From: Corynebacterium xerosis NBRC 16721 = ATCC 373
GTDB lineage: Bacteria; Actinomycetota; Actinomycetes; Mycobacteriales; Mycobacteriaceae
Length of the DNA stretch: 64,000 nt
Reading direction: 5' to 3'
NCBI RefSeq assembly: GCF_001552415.1
Contig: NZ_BCRD01000003.1
Coordinates: forward strand, 248,001-312,000
Of the stretch, positions 45,187 through 53,256 are shown piece after piece. Under the pieces are notes generated by a model, which did no database searches, had not been told where the DNA came from, and worked only from the letters and a program-made list of their open reading frames with translations. Within the stretch, counting starts at the first letter, position 1; each line of letters opens with the position of its first letter. The position numbers and the translations under genes are program-made.

Positions 45187-46401
45187 TTACGCGTCGAGCA
45201 GCCAGTCGTTGGGGCTGAACAGCTCGAAGTGGATGCGGGAGCGGTCGACGCCACGCTCGGCCAGCTGGTCGCGGACGTGCTGCAGGAAACCATTGCCGCC
45301 GCAGATGTAGAACTCGGCGCCCTCGGGCAGCTCGACGCCGCCCTTGTCGGACAGGTCCATGAAGTCCGGCTCCAGCCAGCGCTTCTCGGTGCCGTTGGCC
45401 AGCGCCTCGACCGCCGCGGTGCGCTCCGCTGCGAGAACGTCGGCTGCCTCGGACCGGTCGGCGTGCACCGACAGCACCCGGCGCTGCGAGCCATTCGCGG
45501 CGAGGTAGTTGAGCATGCCGACCATGGGCGTCGCGCCGATGCCGGCGGACACCAGCACGACCGGCCCATCCGACTCGGTGTCGAGCACCAGATCACCGGC
45601 GGGCAGCGAAATCTCGATCTCGTCGCCGACGCGGACGTCGTCGCACAGCTTGTTGGACACCTCGCCGGCGGGCAGGCCGGCGACCTCATCCGCGCCGACG
45701 CGGCGCACCGCGAACTTCAGAACGCCGTCACCCGGCACACCGACCAGGGAGTACTGGCGCAGCTGGCCGGCACCGTCGGCCATGGTCTGGCGCACGGAAA
45801 TGTACTGCCCCGGGGTGAACCCCGGCAGCTCCTCCGCCTTGCCGCGCACGCCGAAGACCACGATGTCGTCGGACAGGTCCTCGCGGGAGACCACCTCGGC
45901 GGCACGGAAAACGTCGCCGGGCGCGACGCCCGACTCGTCGTAAAGCTGCTTTTCGAAGTCCACCAGCACGCGCTGCATCTCCAGGTACACCGCATCCCAC
46001 GCATCGCGGACGGCGCCCTGGAACACCTCGGGCGTCAGGACCTCCTCGATGGCGTCGAACAGGTGCTTGTGCACGATCGGGTACTGCTCCTCGACGATGC
46101 CGGTGGCCAGGTGCTTGTGGCCGATGCGGGCGAGCAGCTCCTCGGGGGCGGGGGCGTCGGGATCGACGAGGGTCGCGGCGAAGGTGGCCACCGACGCGGC
46201 CAGCGCCTTCTGCTGCGCGCCCTGCTTCTGGTTGCCGCGGTTGAACGTGTTGGCCAGCAGCTCCGGGTGGGCGGTGAACATGCGGCGGTAGAAGTTCGGG
46301 GTGATGTCGCCGATGTTCGCGCCGACGACGGGCAGAGTCTGGCGGATGATGTCCGCTTGGTCGTCGGTGAGGCCGGTCTTCTTGACGTCGATCGTTGCCA
46401 T
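45187..46401 (-). CDS. hmp: Flavohaemoglobin (nitric oxide dioxygenase)
   Basis: A 404-residue flavohaemoglobin. The globin domain has the distal Tyr in NFYRRMF and the proximal His in YPIVHKHL. An FAD domain follows (RQYSLVGVPGDG), then an NAD domain (VLVSAGIGATPMVGML and FYICGGNGFLQHV). It converts nitric oxide and oxygen to nitrate. AGGGAGCTTCC precedes the ATG at 46401; longer frames upstream are non-coding in character. The Rrf2/NsrR-like gene lies directly upstream on the same strand and an operator-like repeat lies between them, the standard arrangement for NO response. Confidence 0.95.
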   Translation of the reverse strand: MATIDVKKTGLTDDQADIIRQTLPVVGANIGDITPNFYRRMFTAHPELLANTFNRGNQKQGAQQKALAASVATFAATLVDPDAPAPEELLARIGHKHLATGIVEEQYPIVHKHLFDAIEEVLTPEVFQGAVRDAWDAVYLEMQRVLVDFEKQLYDESGVAPGDVFRAAEVVSREDLSDDIVVFGVRGKAEELPGFTPGQYISVRQTMADGAGQLRQYSLVGVPGDGVLKFAVRRVGADEVAGLPAGEVSNKLCDDVRVGDEIEISLPAGDLVLDTESDGPVVLVSAGIGATPMVGMLNYLAANGSQRRVLSVHADRSEAADVLAAERTAAVEALANGTEKRWLEPDFMDLSDKGGVELPEGAEFYICGGNGFLQHVRDQLAERGVDRSRIHFELFSPNDWLLDA

Positions 46402-46453
46402 GGAAGCTCCCTGTCGGGTGTCGTTTCGGGGGTCGCGGACAACGCTAGCATGT

Positions 46454-46476
46454 AATGCGTATCCGTTTTGCGCATT
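46454..46476 (-). promoter_or_regulatory. Operator-like inverted repeat in the hmp promoter
   Basis: AATGCG at 46454-46459 and CGCATT at 46471-46476 form a perfect 6-bp inverted repeat over 23 bp, the size expected for a dimeric Rrf2/NsrR regulator. It lies 53 bp before the hmp start, upstream of a TAGCGT element that could be the -10. Confidence 0.5.
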
Positions 46477-46496
46477 ATTGGGCGCGGGGGTGCGGT

Positions 46497-46521
46497 CTGT
46501 TTCCGGCGGGATCGGAAACAG
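46497..46521 (-). terminator. Stem-loop between nsrR-like gene and hmp
   Basis: CTGTTTCCG pairs perfectly with CGGAAACAG around GCGGGAT. It lies after the regulator stop on the minus strand and probably ends or attenuates that transcript before the hmp promoter. Confidence 0.5.
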
Positions 46522-46598
46522 CAGGAAATGGCTTTGCGACGGCACCCCCAAACCCCGTCCGGCCGCTCCGAATCAGAAGCCCGGAACCACGGCGGGCG

Positions 46599-47042
46599 CT
46601 ACGTCGTGGCGATCAGCTTCAGCAGATGACGCGGGGCATCCCGATCGGCGGAGTCCCCCACGAGCTCGCCGATTGTGATGGGGTCGAGATGGGCGAAGAA
46701 CGCCTCCTGAGCGTCGGCCAGCGCGGTGCGCAGACGGCACGCCGGCAGCAGCGGGCAATTGGTGCCCACGCAATCCACGACCTCCCCCGATTCGAGCTCG
46801 CGCAGGATCGCCCCCACCGACTTCTCCAGCGCCCCATCGGCCAGGTAGATGCCGCCATAGCGCCCCTTCACGGCCACGACCAGGTCGAGTTCGACCAGAC
46901 GGGTCACGACCTTGGCGACGTGCGCCCGCGACGCATTGAGCTCGTCGGCCACCGTCCCCGCGGTGAACTTCTGCCCCCGTTCACCGGCCGCCATCCGCAT
47001 GATGATCCGCAGACTCAAGTCGGAGAACACCGTGAGCTGCAT
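46599..47042 (-). CDS. nsrR: Rrf2-family regulator, NsrR-like
   Basis: A 147-residue Rrf2 regulator. The winged helix is in TVADELNASRAHVAKVVTRL with GRYGGIYLAD as the wing, and three Cys in DCVGTNCPLLPACR have the CX4CX5C spacing of the FeS ligands of NsrR. NsrR senses nitric oxide through its cluster and represses hmp. The gene is directly upstream of hmp. ATG at 47042 is preferred; a GTG three codons earlier exists. Confidence 0.88.
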   Translation of the reverse strand: MQLTVFSDLSLRIIMRMAAGERGQKFTAGTVADELNASRAHVAKVVTRLVELDLVVAVKGRYGGIYLADGALEKSVGAILRELESGEVVDCVGTNCPLLPACRLRTALADAQEAFFAHLDPITIGELVGDSADRDAPRHLLKLIATT

Positions 47043-47363
47043 GCCCACCACAACCTTTCCACTGCGGGCGGTGGAGGGTCACCGCCCGCCCGAACGGCTC
47101 ATGAGATCCGCGTGCCGGATTCCACGCAATAATTCGCCTCCCCCCGATTTTATCCGACACGGTGCTGCGCAAATAGACCGGCTCCTGTCGTTTTGGTCAC
47201 GCGACCAAGTTCCGGGCGACGAAATGCGCTGCCCCACCGCCCGTCTCGGCGCATGCGTCGACCCCCGCCCACCGCCGGCGTGAGGCCGGTGGTGGACGGG
47301 GGTCGTGGACGCGGTTGCGGTGCCCGGGCGGTCAAACCGCCCGGGCCTCCGGTGCGCGGAGTC
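47043..47363. other. Gap between pckA and the nsrR-like gene
   Basis: The 321-bp gap contains two pckA-side hairpins (47259-47305 and 47322-47346), a perfect palindrome TTGGTC-ACGC-GACCAA at 47193-47208 and an AT-rich nsrR promoter area (GATAAAAT on the minus strand near 47150). No gene was recognised. Confidence 0.55.
47259..47346 (-). terminator. Two tandem terminator hairpins after pckA
   Basis: A 20-bp stem with two mismatches (47259-47278 with 47286-47305) and a perfect 11-bp stem GCCCGGGCGGT / ACCGCCCGGGC (47322-47346) lie just beyond the pckA stop on the minus strand. Confidence 0.7.
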
Positions 47364-49202
47364 CTACTTCTTGGACTCGCGCTCCTTGACGCGGGCCTTC
47401 AGAGCATCGAGCTCGTCCCACATCTCCTGCGGCATGCGGTCGCCGAGCGACTTCAGCCACTCCTCGTTGTCCGCGAGGTCGCCCTGCCACTTCTCGGCCG
47501 GCGCCTTCAGCGCCTCCTTGACGTCCTCGATCGGGGTGTCCAGGCCGGACAGGTCCAGATCCTCGGCGCGGGCGGTGTAGCCCACGACGGTCTCCTTGGC
47601 CTCCACGCGACCCTCGATGCGATCGATGATCCACTTCAGGACGCGGGAGTTGTCGCCGAAGCCCGGCCACAGGAAACGGCCGTCATCGCCGCGGCGGAAC
47701 CAGTTGACCAGGAAGACCTCGGGCATCTTGTCGCCGCCCTTCTTGCCCATGTCAACCCAGTGCTGCAGGTAGTCGCCGACGTTGTAGCCGATGAACGGCA
47801 GCATGGCCATCGGGTCGTGGCGCAGCGAGCCGACCTTCGCCTCGGCCGACGCGGCGGTCTGGCCGGAAGCCAGGGTCGCGCCGATGAAGGTGGCGTGGTT
47901 CCAGGACAGCGCCTGGGAAACCAGCGGCACGGTGTCGGGGCGGCGGCCACCGAACAGGATGGCGTCCAGCGGAACGCCGGCCGGGTCGTTGAACTCCGGG
48001 GCCGCGACCGGGCACTGGTCGATCGGGGTGCAGTAGCGGGAGTTCGGGTGGGAGGACAGCTCGTCGGACTCGGGGGTCCAGTCGTTGCCCTTCCAGTCGA
48101 TGAGGTGATCCGGCTTGCCCTCGAGGCCCTCCCACCAGACGTCGCCGTCATCGGTGAGCGCGACGTTGGTGAAGATGGAGTTGCCCTTCTCCAGGGTCTT
48201 CATCGCGTTCGGGTTCGAGTCGTAGTTGGTGCCCGGCGCGACGCCGAAGAAACCGTTCTCCGGGTTGACCGCGTAGAGGCGGCCGTCCTCGCCGAACTTC
48301 AGCCACGCGATGTCGTCACCGACGACCTCGGCCTTCCAGCCCTCGATGGTCGGGGTCAGCATGGCCAGGTTGGTCTTGCCGCAGGCCGACGGGAACGCGG
48401 CGGCGACGTAGTAGACCTTGTCCGACGGATCGGTGAGCTTCAGGATGAGCATGTGCTCGGCCATCCAGCCCTCTTCCTTGGCCATGACCGAGGCGATGCG
48501 CAGGGCGTAGCACTTCTTGACCAGGATGGCGTTGCCGCCGTAGCCGGAACCGTAGGACCAGATCTCCTTGGTCTCGGGGAAGTGCGTGATGTACTTGTTC
48601 TCGTTGCACGGCCAGGTGGAGTCTTCCTCACCCTCGGCCAGCGGGGCGCCCACGGAGTGCAGGGCGTGGACGAAGTCGCCGTCCTTGCCGATCTTGTCCA
48701 GCGCGTCCTTGCCCATGCGGGTCATGATGCGCATCGACAGCACCACGTACTCGGAGTCGGTGAGCTGAACGCCCAGCTTCGGCGACGGGTCGTCGATGGG
48801 GCCCATGCAGAACGGGACGACGAACATGGTGCGGCCCTTCATGGAACCGCGGTAATGCTCGGTCATCTCCTCCTTCATCTTGGCCGGGTCCGCCCAGTTG
48901 TTGGTCGGGCCCGCGTCCTCCTCCTTCTCGGAGCAGATGTAGGTGCGGGACTCGACGCGCGCGACGTCGGCCGGGTTGGAGCGGGCCAGGAAGGAGTTCG
49001 GTCGCTTCTCTTCGTTGAGCTTGACGAACGTGCCCTTGTCCACCAGCTCCTGGGACAGGCGATCCCACTCTTCCTGGGAGCCGTCGGCGAAGACGACCTT
49101 ATCCGGAGTGGTGAGCTCGACGACCTCGGCGATCCAGCGAAGCAGCTCGGCGTTCTCGGTCGGGGCCTGACCCTGCAGACCCGGGATGGAAGGTGCGGAC
49201 AT
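47364..49202 (-). CDS. pckA: Phosphoenolpyruvate carboxykinase (GTP)
   Basis: A 612-residue GTP-type [18 protein letters not shown] is the P-loop-like kinase motif with the active-site Cys, and [25 protein letters not shown] and FLWPGFGDN are other family blocks. It makes PEP from oxaloacetate for gluconeogenesis in the cytosol. AGGAGTACAG precedes the ATG. In C. glutamicum pck likewise lies between the mtrP and trmB-cmpL1 parts of the locus. Growth on acetyl-CoA from the beta-oxidation genes nearby would need this enzyme. Confidence 0.97.
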   Translation of the reverse strand: MSAPSIPGLQGQAPTENAELLRWIAEVVELTTPDKVVFADGSQEEWDRLSQELVDKGTFVKLNEEKRPNSFLARSNPADVARVESRTYICSEKEEDAGPTNNWADPAKMKEEMTEHYRGSMKGRTMFVVPFCMGPIDDPSPKLGVQLTDSEYVVLSMRIMTRMGKDALDKIGKDGDFVHALHSVGAPLAEGEEDSTWPCNENKYITHFPETKEIWSYGSGYGGNAILVKKCYALRIASVMAKEEGWMAEHMLILKLTDPSDKVYYVAAAFPSACGKTNLAMLTPTIEGWKAEVVGDDIAWLKFGEDGRLYAVNPENGFFGVAPGTNYDSNPNAMKTLEKGNSIFTNVALTDDGDVWWEGLEGKPDHLIDWKGNDWTPESDELSSHPNSRYCTPIDQCPVAAPEFNDPAGVPLDAILFGGRRPDTVPLVSQALSWNHATFIGATLASGQTAASAEAKVGSLRHDPMAMLPFIGYNVGDYLQHWVDMGKKGGDKMPEVFLVNWFRRGDDGRFLWPGFGDNSRVLKWIIDRIEGRVEAKETVVGYTARAEDLDLSGLDTPIEDVKEALKAPAEKWQGDLADNEEWLKSLGDRMPQEMWDELDALKARVKERESKK

Positions 49203-49312
49203 CTGTACTCCTGACTATGGGTTTCGCGTCTCGTTATCAGGCTACCGTTGGAACCCGAAACTTGCCGCCGACGAGCATGAGACGAACCCCACAGCGGCGG
49301 AAACGCGGAAAT

Positions 49313-49846
49313 TCAGGCCCACCGCCCTCTTTCGCCCCGTTCCCACTCGTGAACGCCCCAGGTCGACGGCGAACCTCCGGCTTCGGCGGCATCGCCGCTC
49401 ACCCCCGATGAGGTGCCCCCGGAATTTCCGGCCGAGATTCCCGATGCCGCGCCCGAAGTCGCACCCGAGGCGTCTTCCGGGACCTCTTCCGAGGCGTCTG
49501 CCGACGCCGCCGTCCACGTCTCGTAGGTGCCGTCGAAGAGAACGGTGGTCACGTGGTCGACGGCCCCGTCGCCGTCGACGTCGGAGAAGATGCTCAGCCC
49601 CCGGTCGTCGGCGAGCGTGACCGAATCGGCGATCCCGTCACCGTCCGTATCCGCGGTCCCCGGCCCCAGATCGAAGTATTCGCCGCCGATTTCGACGATC
49701 ATCCCCTCACCGGCGACCCGATCGAACGGCACTGCGCCGCCGAGCGCGTCCGCCCCGTCGAGCCCGCACGCCGACGCCGGGCCCTCCTGCCCCGACGGTC
49801 CCGCGTACCCCGCCCCTCCGGGCAACCCGCCGATCATGCCGTCCAT
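49313..49846 (-). CDS. DUF6802-type protein with Asp/Gly repeats
   Basis: A 177-residue protein. The centre (FDLGPGTADTDGDGIADSV and DVDGDGAVDHVTTVLFDG) has two calcium-loop-like DxDGDG repeats, as in the corynebacterial DUF6802 family. The C-terminal 60 residues are Ser/Ala/Gly/Glu-rich and probably disordered. There is no signal peptide. AGGAGCGAGAC precedes ATG at 49846. Longer readings upstream give a purely acidic stretch in another gene's space and are not adopted. Function unknown. Confidence 0.6.
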   Translation of the reverse strand: MDGMIGGLPGGAGYAGPSGQEGPASACGLDGADALGGAVPFDRVAGEGMIVEIGGEYFDLGPGTADTDGDGIADSVTLADDRGLSIFSDVDGDGAVDHVTTVLFDGTYETWTAASADASEEVPEDASGATSGAASGISAGNSGGTSSGVSGDAAEAGGSPSTWGVHEWERGERGRWA

Positions 49847-49926
49847 GTCTCGCTCCTCTTCTTCCTCTGCTTCTTCGACAGCTTCTTCGTCTGCCGCACC
49901 GTGTTCGCCATCTGCACTCCGCTCAT
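49834..49926 (-). CDS. Candidate 30-aa basic peptide
   Basis: ATG at 49926 overlaps the stop of the upstream gene (ATGA), and the frame runs 30 codons to a TGA that overlaps the start region of the DUF6802 gene. The peptide is strongly basic (TKKLSKKQRKKRSE in the middle, no hydrophobic span). Third positions are mostly G or C. The linked overlaps look like translational coupling, but the purine-rich DNA also serves as the next gene's ribosome site, so it may not be a product. Confidence 0.35.
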   Translation of the reverse strand: MSGVQMANTVRQTKKLSKKQRKKRSETWTA

Positions 49927-50996
49927 CCGCCTGTCTCCGCCCGCAGCGCTCCGGCGAGGTGCCGGGCCCGCCATCCATCCGGCGGGGGCCGCGCCTCGTC
50001 CCGCAGCATCGCCGCGATCTCGCGGTCCCAGCCGCGCCGCACCTTCGCCAGGTGAGCGGCCGCCCACGCCGCGCGCTCCCGCTCGATGCGCCGGCGCCGC
50101 GCCCCGATGGCCAGGGCCAGCGCCAGCGACACTCCCGCGAGCACCGTGATCGCCCCGACGGCCCACCCGGGCAACCCGGCCCACCGCAGCGGAGCCCCCA
50201 ACAGCCCGCCGGCACCGAGGGCGGCCCCGAGCGTGAGCACCCCGACCCCCGCTTCCATCAGCCCACCGGTGCGAGGCAGGTCCGGCGCCGAGGGGCAGTC
50301 CGGGGCCCGCGGCAGGTCCAGCGCGTCGGCGACCCGCCCCGCCGCCCGTTCCACCGCCCGGTCGAGCTCGGCCGGGGCATGATCGCCCGCCCGGCGCGCG
50401 ACGGATTCCAGAGAATCGGCGATGGCGTGCGGCACGGCGGCCCGCATTTCCCTGATCCGCTTGTCGACGGCCCGCGCCCTCCCGGCGCGATCGGCCGCCA
50501 ATTGAGCCCCCAACAACGCACGCCGGCGTTGTCCGGGCGTCGGGGTGATGGGCCGTGCGGGCCCGGCGGCGAGCAGCTTCAGCGTCCTGGCCATGGTCGC
50601 GTCGAGGGGACCGACGACGACGTCGACGTGCACCGCGTCCCGCCACCGGTCCAGGTACCCGGCGTCGCGGGACGGATTCGGGCCGGGCATCGCAGCCGGA
50701 TCCGAACCCGGGCCCGGGCCCGAACCCGGATCCAGGTCCAGGTCCAGGCCCACGGCGCAGCGGCCGGTCGCCCCGGACACGGCCTCCACCAGCGCGACGT
50801 CGCCGCGGGTGGGCGGCACCCGGCCGTCGACGATGACGAGCACCACCGCGGTGCGCGCCTCGACCAGGCGGATGCCCTCGCGTTCCAGCGCCGACGCATC
50901 GGCCCACGCCGCGGCGGGCCCCGTGCGCGTCACCTCCAGCGGCGGCTCCAACGGCGGCTCCAACAGCGCCGCATCGGCGTCCCCCGTCACGGCCAC
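49923..50996 (-). CDS. Unrecognised conserved-position protein with two membrane spans
   Basis: A 357-residue protein I cannot assign. The first 150 residues include TAVVLVIVDGRVPPTRGDVALVE and VHVDVVVGPLDATMARTLKLL, reminiscent of a nucleotide-binding or GTPase-like fold without clear Walker motifs. Residues about 245-300 give two spans (GVLTLGAALGAGGLLGAP and WAVGAITVLAGVSLALALA), followed by a basic helix. A Gly/Pro/Asp linker near residue 90 is disordered. Its place between pckA and trmB recalls Rv0209/Rv0210. The GTG at 50996 has GGAGG 7 nt upstream and overlaps the previous gene. Confidence 0.6.
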   Translation of the reverse strand: MAVTGDADAALLEPPLEPPLEVTRTGPAAAWADASALEREGIRLVEARTAVVLVIVDGRVPPTRGDVALVEAVSGATGRCAVGLDLDLDPGSGPGPGSDPAAMPGPNPSRDAGYLDRWRDAVHVDVVVGPLDATMARTLKLLAAGPARPITPTPGQRRRALLGAQLAADRAGRARAVDKRIREMRAAVPHAIADSLESVARRAGDHAPAELDRAVERAAGRVADALDLPRAPDCPSAPDLPRTGGLMEAGVGVLTLGAALGAGGLLGAPLRWAGLPGWAVGAITVLAGVSLALALAIGARRRRIERERAAWAAAHLAKVRRGWDREIAAMLRDEARPPPDGWRARHLAGALRAETGG

Positions 50997-51517
50997 AGCA
51001 GATCCTCCAGCTCATCGCGGACGACCGGGCGGGCCACCGCGATGGCCGCCACGCCCCGCTCCAAACGTCGCCGCCGGACGTCCTCCAGCACCCCGGCGGC
51101 CACCAACGCGGATACCGCCGCGGCCAATGGGTCGACGGCCCCCGATGCGGGACCGTGGGCGTCGTCAAGCGAAATGCCCGACCCCGCGCGGCCCCGGGGA
51201 TGGGCGACGACCTCGCCCGGCCGCGCGACGGCCCCCGGATCGTTGGTCACCGTCACCACGGCATCGGCGTCGACGCGCGGCGCGGGGCCCTCGTCGGCGA
51301 CGACGCTCCACGCGCGCCCCACCGGATGGGCCCGCAGCGCCGCCACCACCGAAGCGACGCCGATCCCGACGGCACCGCGCACCGCGACGATGGGCGGCCC
51401 GGAGACCGAGTCGAGCAGCTCCGCCATGTCGACCGCCGCCGGCTCCCCCACATCGGCGCCCGCCAACCAGTCGACGACCCCGTCCCACAACCGGCCGCCC
51501 GGCCCCGCTCCACGCAT
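50987..51517 (-). CDS. Unrecognised protein, degenerate P-loop-like
   Basis: A 176-residue protein. PPIVAVRGAVGIGVASVVAAL looks like a P-loop strand and helix with the Lys of the Walker motif missing (GAVGIGVAS). VTVTNDPGAVARPGEVVAHPR may be a later strand of such a fold. It overlaps the following 357-residue gene by 10 bp, so the two probably act together. It is divergent from trmB. A motif copy (51161-51170) codes SLDD in a loop. Start: ATG at 51517 after GGGGGCGGGAC. Confidence 0.55.
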   Translation of the reverse strand: MRGAGPGGRLWDGVVDWLAGADVGEPAAVDMAELLDSVSGPPIVAVRGAVGIGVASVVAALRAHPVGRAWSVVADEGPAPRVDADAVVTVTNDPGAVARPGEVVAHPRGRAGSGISLDDAHGPASGAVDPLAAAVSALVAAGVLEDVRRRRLERGVAAIAVARPVVRDELEDLLWP

Positions 51518-51693
51518 GTCCCGCCCCCGAATCCCCCGATCCACATCCGGCCGACGCCGGCGAACGCGCCCAGTAGAACACGGGCACCGGAGGCCGGCAA
51601 CAGATCCGCCGACGCCGAACATGCCCCTGCGCGGGCGCGAATCACGCGCGCGGGATTATTGACCTCCCCCGCCCGTCGTGAACAATGGGGGCG

Positions 51694-52596
51694 ATGACTA
51701 ATTCTGATACCCCTGATACGAACATCGCCGCCGGGGACGGCACCGCTTCCGCGCACCCCGATCCGGCGGCCGACGCCACGCGCGTGCCCGACTTCGGCAA
51801 GGGCGCGCTGCCCTACGGGCGCCCCATGCAGACCGAATTCGACGACGGCCTCGAGTACCCGCGCATCGGCGGCGTCAGCTTCCGCCGCGGCACCCTGACC
51901 CCCGGCCAGTCCGCGATCTGGGACGAGCACTGGGACCGGGTGGGCACGGTGCTTTCCGACGAAAAGATCGACGTCGAGGAGTGGTTCGGCCGCACCGGCC
52001 CGACCATCGTCGAAATCGGCTGCGGCACCGGCACCTCCACCGTCGCCATGGCGCCGAAGGAAGCCGACCACAACATCATCGCCGTGGAGCTGTACAAGCC
52101 CGGCCTGGCCAAGCTGCTGTCGGCGATGACCCGCGAGGGCGTCGACAACATCCGCATGGTCCGCGGCGACGGCGTCGAGGTCCTGCAGCGCATGATCGCG
52201 CCCGAGTCCCTCGACGGCGTGCGCCTGTTCTTCCCCGACCCCTGGCCCAAGGCCCGCCACCACAAGCGCCGCATCCTGCAGTCGGGCACCCTGCGCCTGA
52301 TCGCGTCGCGCCTCAAGCCCGGCGGCATCTTCCACGCCGCCACCGACCACGCCGGCTACGCCGAGTGGATCGAGGAGCTCCGCGACGTCGAACCGGCCCT
52401 GGAGCCCATCGCCTGGCCGTGGCCCGAGTCGCCGATGCTGCTCGACCGCCCGACCACGAAGTTCGAGAACCGCGGCCTGAACCTGGACCACGACATCCAC
52501 GAGTTCGTGTGGCGCAAGCGCGCCGACGCGGCCGATGCGGCCGACTCCGCCGATGCCGCCGACCCGGCCGACGCCACCCGAGAGGACGCCCGATGA
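51694..52596 (+). CDS. trmB: tRNA (guanine-N7-)-methyltransferase
   Basis: A 300-residue Trm[16 protein letters not shown] binds SAM, and [17 protein letters not shown] is the family hallmark with the catalytic Asp region. It methylates G46 in the variable loop of tRNAs. An N-terminal 35-residue and a C-terminal Ala/Asp-rich tail exceed the core. ATG at 51694 is preferred over ATG at 51685, which leaves almost no leader. It heads trmB-NYN-mmpL3, the same order as in mycobacteria (Rv0208c to Rv0206c). Confidence 0.94.
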   Translation: MTNSDTPDTNIAAGDGTASAHPDPAADATRVPDFGKGALPYGRPMQTEFDDGLEYPRIGGVSFRRGTLTPGQSAIWDEHWDRVGTVLSDEKIDVEEWFGRTGPTIVEIGCGTGTSTVAMAPKEADHNIIAVELYKPGLAKLLSAMTREGVDNIRMVRGDGVEVLQRMIAPESLDGVRLFFPDPWPKARHHKRRILQSGTLRLIASRLKPGGIFHAATDHAGYAEWIEELRDVEPALEPIAWPWPESPMLLDRPTTKFENRGLNLDHDIHEFVWRKRADAADAADSADAADPADATREDAR

Positions 52597-53249
52597 GCGG
52601 CACCCACCACTACTCCGAATCCCCGGAGACCACCCCGACCCTGCTGCTGGTCTGGGACGCCCCGAACATCGACATGGGCCTCGGCGCGATCCTCGGCTCC
52701 CGCCCCACCGCGGCGCACCGCCCACGCTTCGACGCGGTCGGCCGCTGGCTGGTGGAGCGCACGATGGACCTGGCCGACGACGTCGGCACGCACATCGAGC
52801 CCGAGGCCACCGTGTTCACCAACATCGCCCCGGGTTCGGCGGACATCGTCCGCCCGTGGGTGGAGGCGCTGCGCAACGTCGGTTTCGCGGTGTTCGCCAA
52901 GCCGAAGATCGGCGACGACTCCGACGTCGACCCGGACATGCTGGACCACATCCGCCGCCGCCGCGACGAGGGCATCCTCGAGGGCGTCGTCGTCGCCTCC
53001 GCCGACGGCCAGAACTTCCAGGACATGCTGGAGGAGCTGGAGAACTCGCGGATCCCGACGACGGTGATCGGTTTCCGCGAGCACGCCGCGTGGGCGGTGA
53101 ACTCGGACATCATCGAGTTCGTCGACCTCGAGGACATCCCGGGCGTCTTCCGCGAGCCGCTGCCGCGCATCGACCTGGAGAACCTGCCGGACGAGGGTGC
53201 CTGGCTGCAGCCGTTCCGCTCCCTCATGTCCCTGCTCAAGGAGCGCTGA
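52593..53249 (+). CDS. NYN-domain (PIN-like) ribonuclease-type protein
   Basis: A 218-residue LabA/DUF88-like protein. [30 protein letters not shown] and the [12 protein letters not shown] segment provide the acidic metal-binding residues of NYN nucleases. Targets are unknown. The ATG overlaps the trmB stop (ATGA) and the mmpL3-like gene begins 7 bp after its end. This linkage is conserved in mycobacteria (Rv0207c), but a functional link to mycolate export has not been explained. Confidence 0.85.
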   Translation: MSGTHHYSESPETTPTLLLVWDAPNIDMGLGAILGSRPTAAHRPRFDAVGRWLVERTMDLADDVGTHIEPEATVFTNIAPGSADIVRPWVEALRNVGFAVFAKPKIGDDSDVDPDMLDHIRRRRDEGILEGVVVASADGQNFQDMLEELENSRIPTTVIGFREHAAWAVNSDIIEFVDLEDIPGVFREPLPRIDLENLPDEGAWLQPFRSLMSLLKER

Positions 53250-53256
53250 CCCGCAC

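Noticed and set aside
47193..47208. Palindrome TTGGTC-ACGC-GACCAA as an operator
   Set aside because: Perfect, but it lies 150 bp upstream of the nsrR-like start and behind the pckA terminators; kept only as a note.
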